Below are positions 62,740 through 64,000 of a DNA stretch of 64,000 nucleotides, one piece after another. The translations under genes were made by a program, and so were the position numbers. Under the pieces are notes generated by a model that saw only the letters and a program-made list of their open reading frames with translations, was not told the DNA's origin and ran no database searches. Source of the DNA: Aeoliella straminimaris (GTDB lineage: Bacteria > Planctomycetota > Planctomycetia > Pirellulales > Lacipirellulaceae); assembly GCF_024054565.1 (NCBI RefSeq), contig NZ_JAMXLR010000055.1, positions 1 through 64,000 of the forward strand. Reading direction: 5' to 3'. Position 1 is the first letter of the stretch; each line of letters opens with the position of its first letter.

Positions 62740-63258
62740 CTATCGCGAGTCCTCTGGCACGGCCAGTTGATCGTCAGCCAGCTTCGCGCGCAAGTCGCTG
62801 ACAATCGATTCGGGGACGAACCGCGCGAGTTCTGCATCGCCCGCGAGCGACGTAATCTGCTTGATCAACGAACTGGAAACGTGAGTAAACTCCTCGTCGG
62901 CCATCAAGAAGACGGTTTCGATGTCCGGATCGAGCTTGCGATTGGCAAGCGTCATGGTGAACTCTGTCTCAATGTCCGAGAGCGAACGCACGCCCCGAAC
63001 GATAACCCGCGCGCGACAATCGCGAACGAAGGTTACCGCCAGACCATTGAACTGCTTGACGATCACATTGGGCAGATCGGCAGTAACGCGTTCAATCAGC
63101 GTCACCCGCTCATCGGCTGTGAATAGCGATTGCTTCTCAATGTTGATGCCAACCCCTACGACCAGTTCGTCCACCAGCCGACTGCTACGCTGAATAATGT
63201 TCAGGTGCCCCAGCGTGATGGGATCGAAAGAACCGGTATAAACTGCTCGCCTTGACAT
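62740..63258 (-). CDS. coaD: Phosphopantetheine adenylyltransferase
   Basis: 172 aa from the ATG at 63258; an in-frame extension upstream lacks family sequence. The CoaD nucleotidyltransferase signature is at the start (VYTGSFDPITLGHLNII, with the HxGH-type TLGH), then DELVVGVGINIEKQSLFTAD and VRGVRSLSDIETEF. The C-terminal FTHVSSSLIKQITSL replaces the usual ISSTxVRE form but keeps the Ser-rich turn. It transfers AMP to 4'-phosphopantetheine in coenzyme A synthesis. It is convergent with the protease gene, 18 bp apart. Confidence 0.96.
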   Translation of the reverse strand: MSRRAVYTGSFDPITLGHLNIIQRSSRLVDELVVGVGINIEKQSLFTADERVTLIERVTADLPNVIVKQFNGLAVTFVRDCRARVIVRGVRSLSDIETEFTMTLANRKLDPDIETVFLMADEEFTHVSSSLIKQITSLAGDAELARFVPESIVSDLRAKLADDQLAVPEDSR

Positions 63259-63342
63259 AGTCGAGTATCCGGAAACAGGAAAAGTCGACAGTTGGTTAAA
63301 TGGCCGACAAGATCCACCTCGTCGGTCTGGTAGCACTACCAG

Positions 63343-64000
63343 CTAGCTGTCCCGCACTACTTCCAGCAGGCGGTCCAAATCTTCTTCGATATTGTATGCA
63401 TGGGGGCTGATTCGCAATCGGCCGGCGCGGCAGCTCAGCACGATGTTGCGACGAATGCACTCCTTGCGGAACTCCACCGGGTCGCGATCTGGCAGCTCAA
63501 AGAACACAATACCCGAGCGTTGTTCTCCACCTCGATGCGAAGCATCGCGGTTGGTCGTCACCCTGGCGCCGGCGCTAGCCAGCCGTTCGCAAGCCAGATC
63601 GGTATAGTCCAGCACCTGCTGAGCCAGAGCAGCGGCGCCCACCGAGTTGAGCAGTTTCAGGCTCTGCCCCATCGCCAGGGTGCCGCACATGTTCCAGCCT
63701 CCGCCAGCGAAACGCGCAGCGCTCGGCTTGAATGTCAGATCGATGTTGGTGTAGTCGAATGGATGATCCACGCTGTTCCACCCAACGTTCATCGGGCGAA
63801 GTTTTTCCAGGTGCTCGCGGCGAATGTAGGCAAAGCCAATGCCTTCGGGGCCCAGCAGCCACTTCTGTCCGCCGGTGGCCAGGAAGTCGACCGGCAGTTG
63901 CGAGACATCAATTGGAAAAACGCCCAAGCCCTGGATGGCGTCGAGATTGAACAGAGTGCCCTTCGCTTGGCAGATTTCGGCGATTCGCTCCAAGTCGACT
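63343..64000 (-). CDS. Class-V aminotransferase family protein, 5' part outside the window
   Basis: The frame remains open to the window edge, so the N-terminus is missing; about 218 C-terminal residues are present. The PLP site is visible as DAIQGLGVFPIDV (pyridine-binding Asp) and ATGGQKWLLGPEGIGFAY with the Schiff-base Lys. Further family blocks are NVGWNSVDHPFDYTN, FAGGGWNMCGTLAMGQSL and the C-terminal LSCRAGRLRISPHAYNIEED. This matches the NifS/CsdA-like class-V group used for cysteine desulfurases, isopenicillin N epimerases and related enzymes; which one cannot be told. Confidence 0.9.
   Translation of the reverse strand, partial: VDLERIAEICQAKGTLFNLDAIQGLGVFPIDVSQLPVDFLATGGQKWLLGPEGIGFAYIRREHLEKLRPMNVGWNSVDHPFDYTNIDLTFKPSAARFAGGGWNMCGTLAMGQSLKLLNSVGAAALAQQVLDYTDLACERLASAGARVTTNRDASHRGGEQRSGIVFFELPDRDPVEFRKECIRRNIVLSCRAGRLRISPHAYNIEEDLDRLLEVVRDS

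Noticed and set aside
1..64000. CRISPR arrays, tRNA and rRNA genes
   Set aside because: No regularly spaced short repeats, cloverleaf-like segments or ribosomal sequence were recognised by eye.

Overview
The window looks like a chromosomal segment of a planctomycete, most likely a member of the Pirellulales (Lacipirellulaceae-like). The evidence is the combination of lineage-typical families: prepilin-type DUF1559 proteins, a PSCyt1/PSCyt2/PSD1 cytochrome protein beside a DUF1501 protein, LamG/FecR-type membrane regulators with an ECF sigma factor, many secreted proteins ending in PEP-CTERM sorting signals with short dockerin-like GDYNxDGxVxLADYTVWRN motifs, and a LEPR-XLL/CotH giant. The genus is inference.

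Region 1 (1-8690): a huge CheB-CheR-PAS-GAF-histidine kinase-double receiver protein sits with a small overlapping MerR/excisionase-like HTH gene. It is flanked by two diverged copies of a cheB-derived fragment. Beside it lies a gene graveyard: a frameshifted cheB remnant, an IS4-like transposase stump with a hairpin over its RBS, a 903-bp IS5-family element with two homopolymer frameshifts, and a decayed autotransporter-like PEP-CTERM repeat gene.

Region 2 (8688-15978, minus strand): an array of three paralogous LamG/PEP-CTERM surface proteins (one fused to a glycerophosphodiester phosphodiesterase), followed by a DUF1559 pseudopilin and an EF-hand lipoprotein. About 2 kb without intact genes follows.

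Region 3 (17959-26769, plus strand): a 1534-aa Ser/Thr kinase-nSTAND-TM-FGE-sulfatase-fold protein, then a small single-pass membrane protein, then two glycosyltransferases that share an unusual N-terminal Cys-rich domain. The membrane protein and first transferase overlap by ATGA. This is the best candidate for an undescribed system.

Region 4 (26866-40574, minus strand): an ECF sigma factor and FecR/LamG regulator head a nine-gene run: DUF1559, lipoprotein, BNR_4 secreted protein, a double PEP-CTERM protein, PSD1-cytochrome protein and DUF1501 protein. It looks like a regulated extracellular polymer-handling locus.

Region 5 (41001-57662): a 2172-aa CotH/lamin-tail/dockerin surface giant, a PEP-CTERM pseudogene, and a plus-strand catabolic cluster (DUF6807, Gfo/Idh/MocA oxidoreductase, second DUF6807, enolase-superfamily enzyme). 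A duplicated-module PEP-CTERM protein and a pectate-lyase-3-type beta-helix protein follow.

Region 6 (57663-64000): a decayed coding remnant, iron-type alcohol dehydrogenase, CobA-HemD fusion, a ribbon-helix-helix protein with paired palindromes upstream, a small protein, a membrane-anchored trypsin-like protease, CoaD, and a class-V aminotransferase that runs off the window end. No rRNA, tRNA or CRISPR array was recognised.
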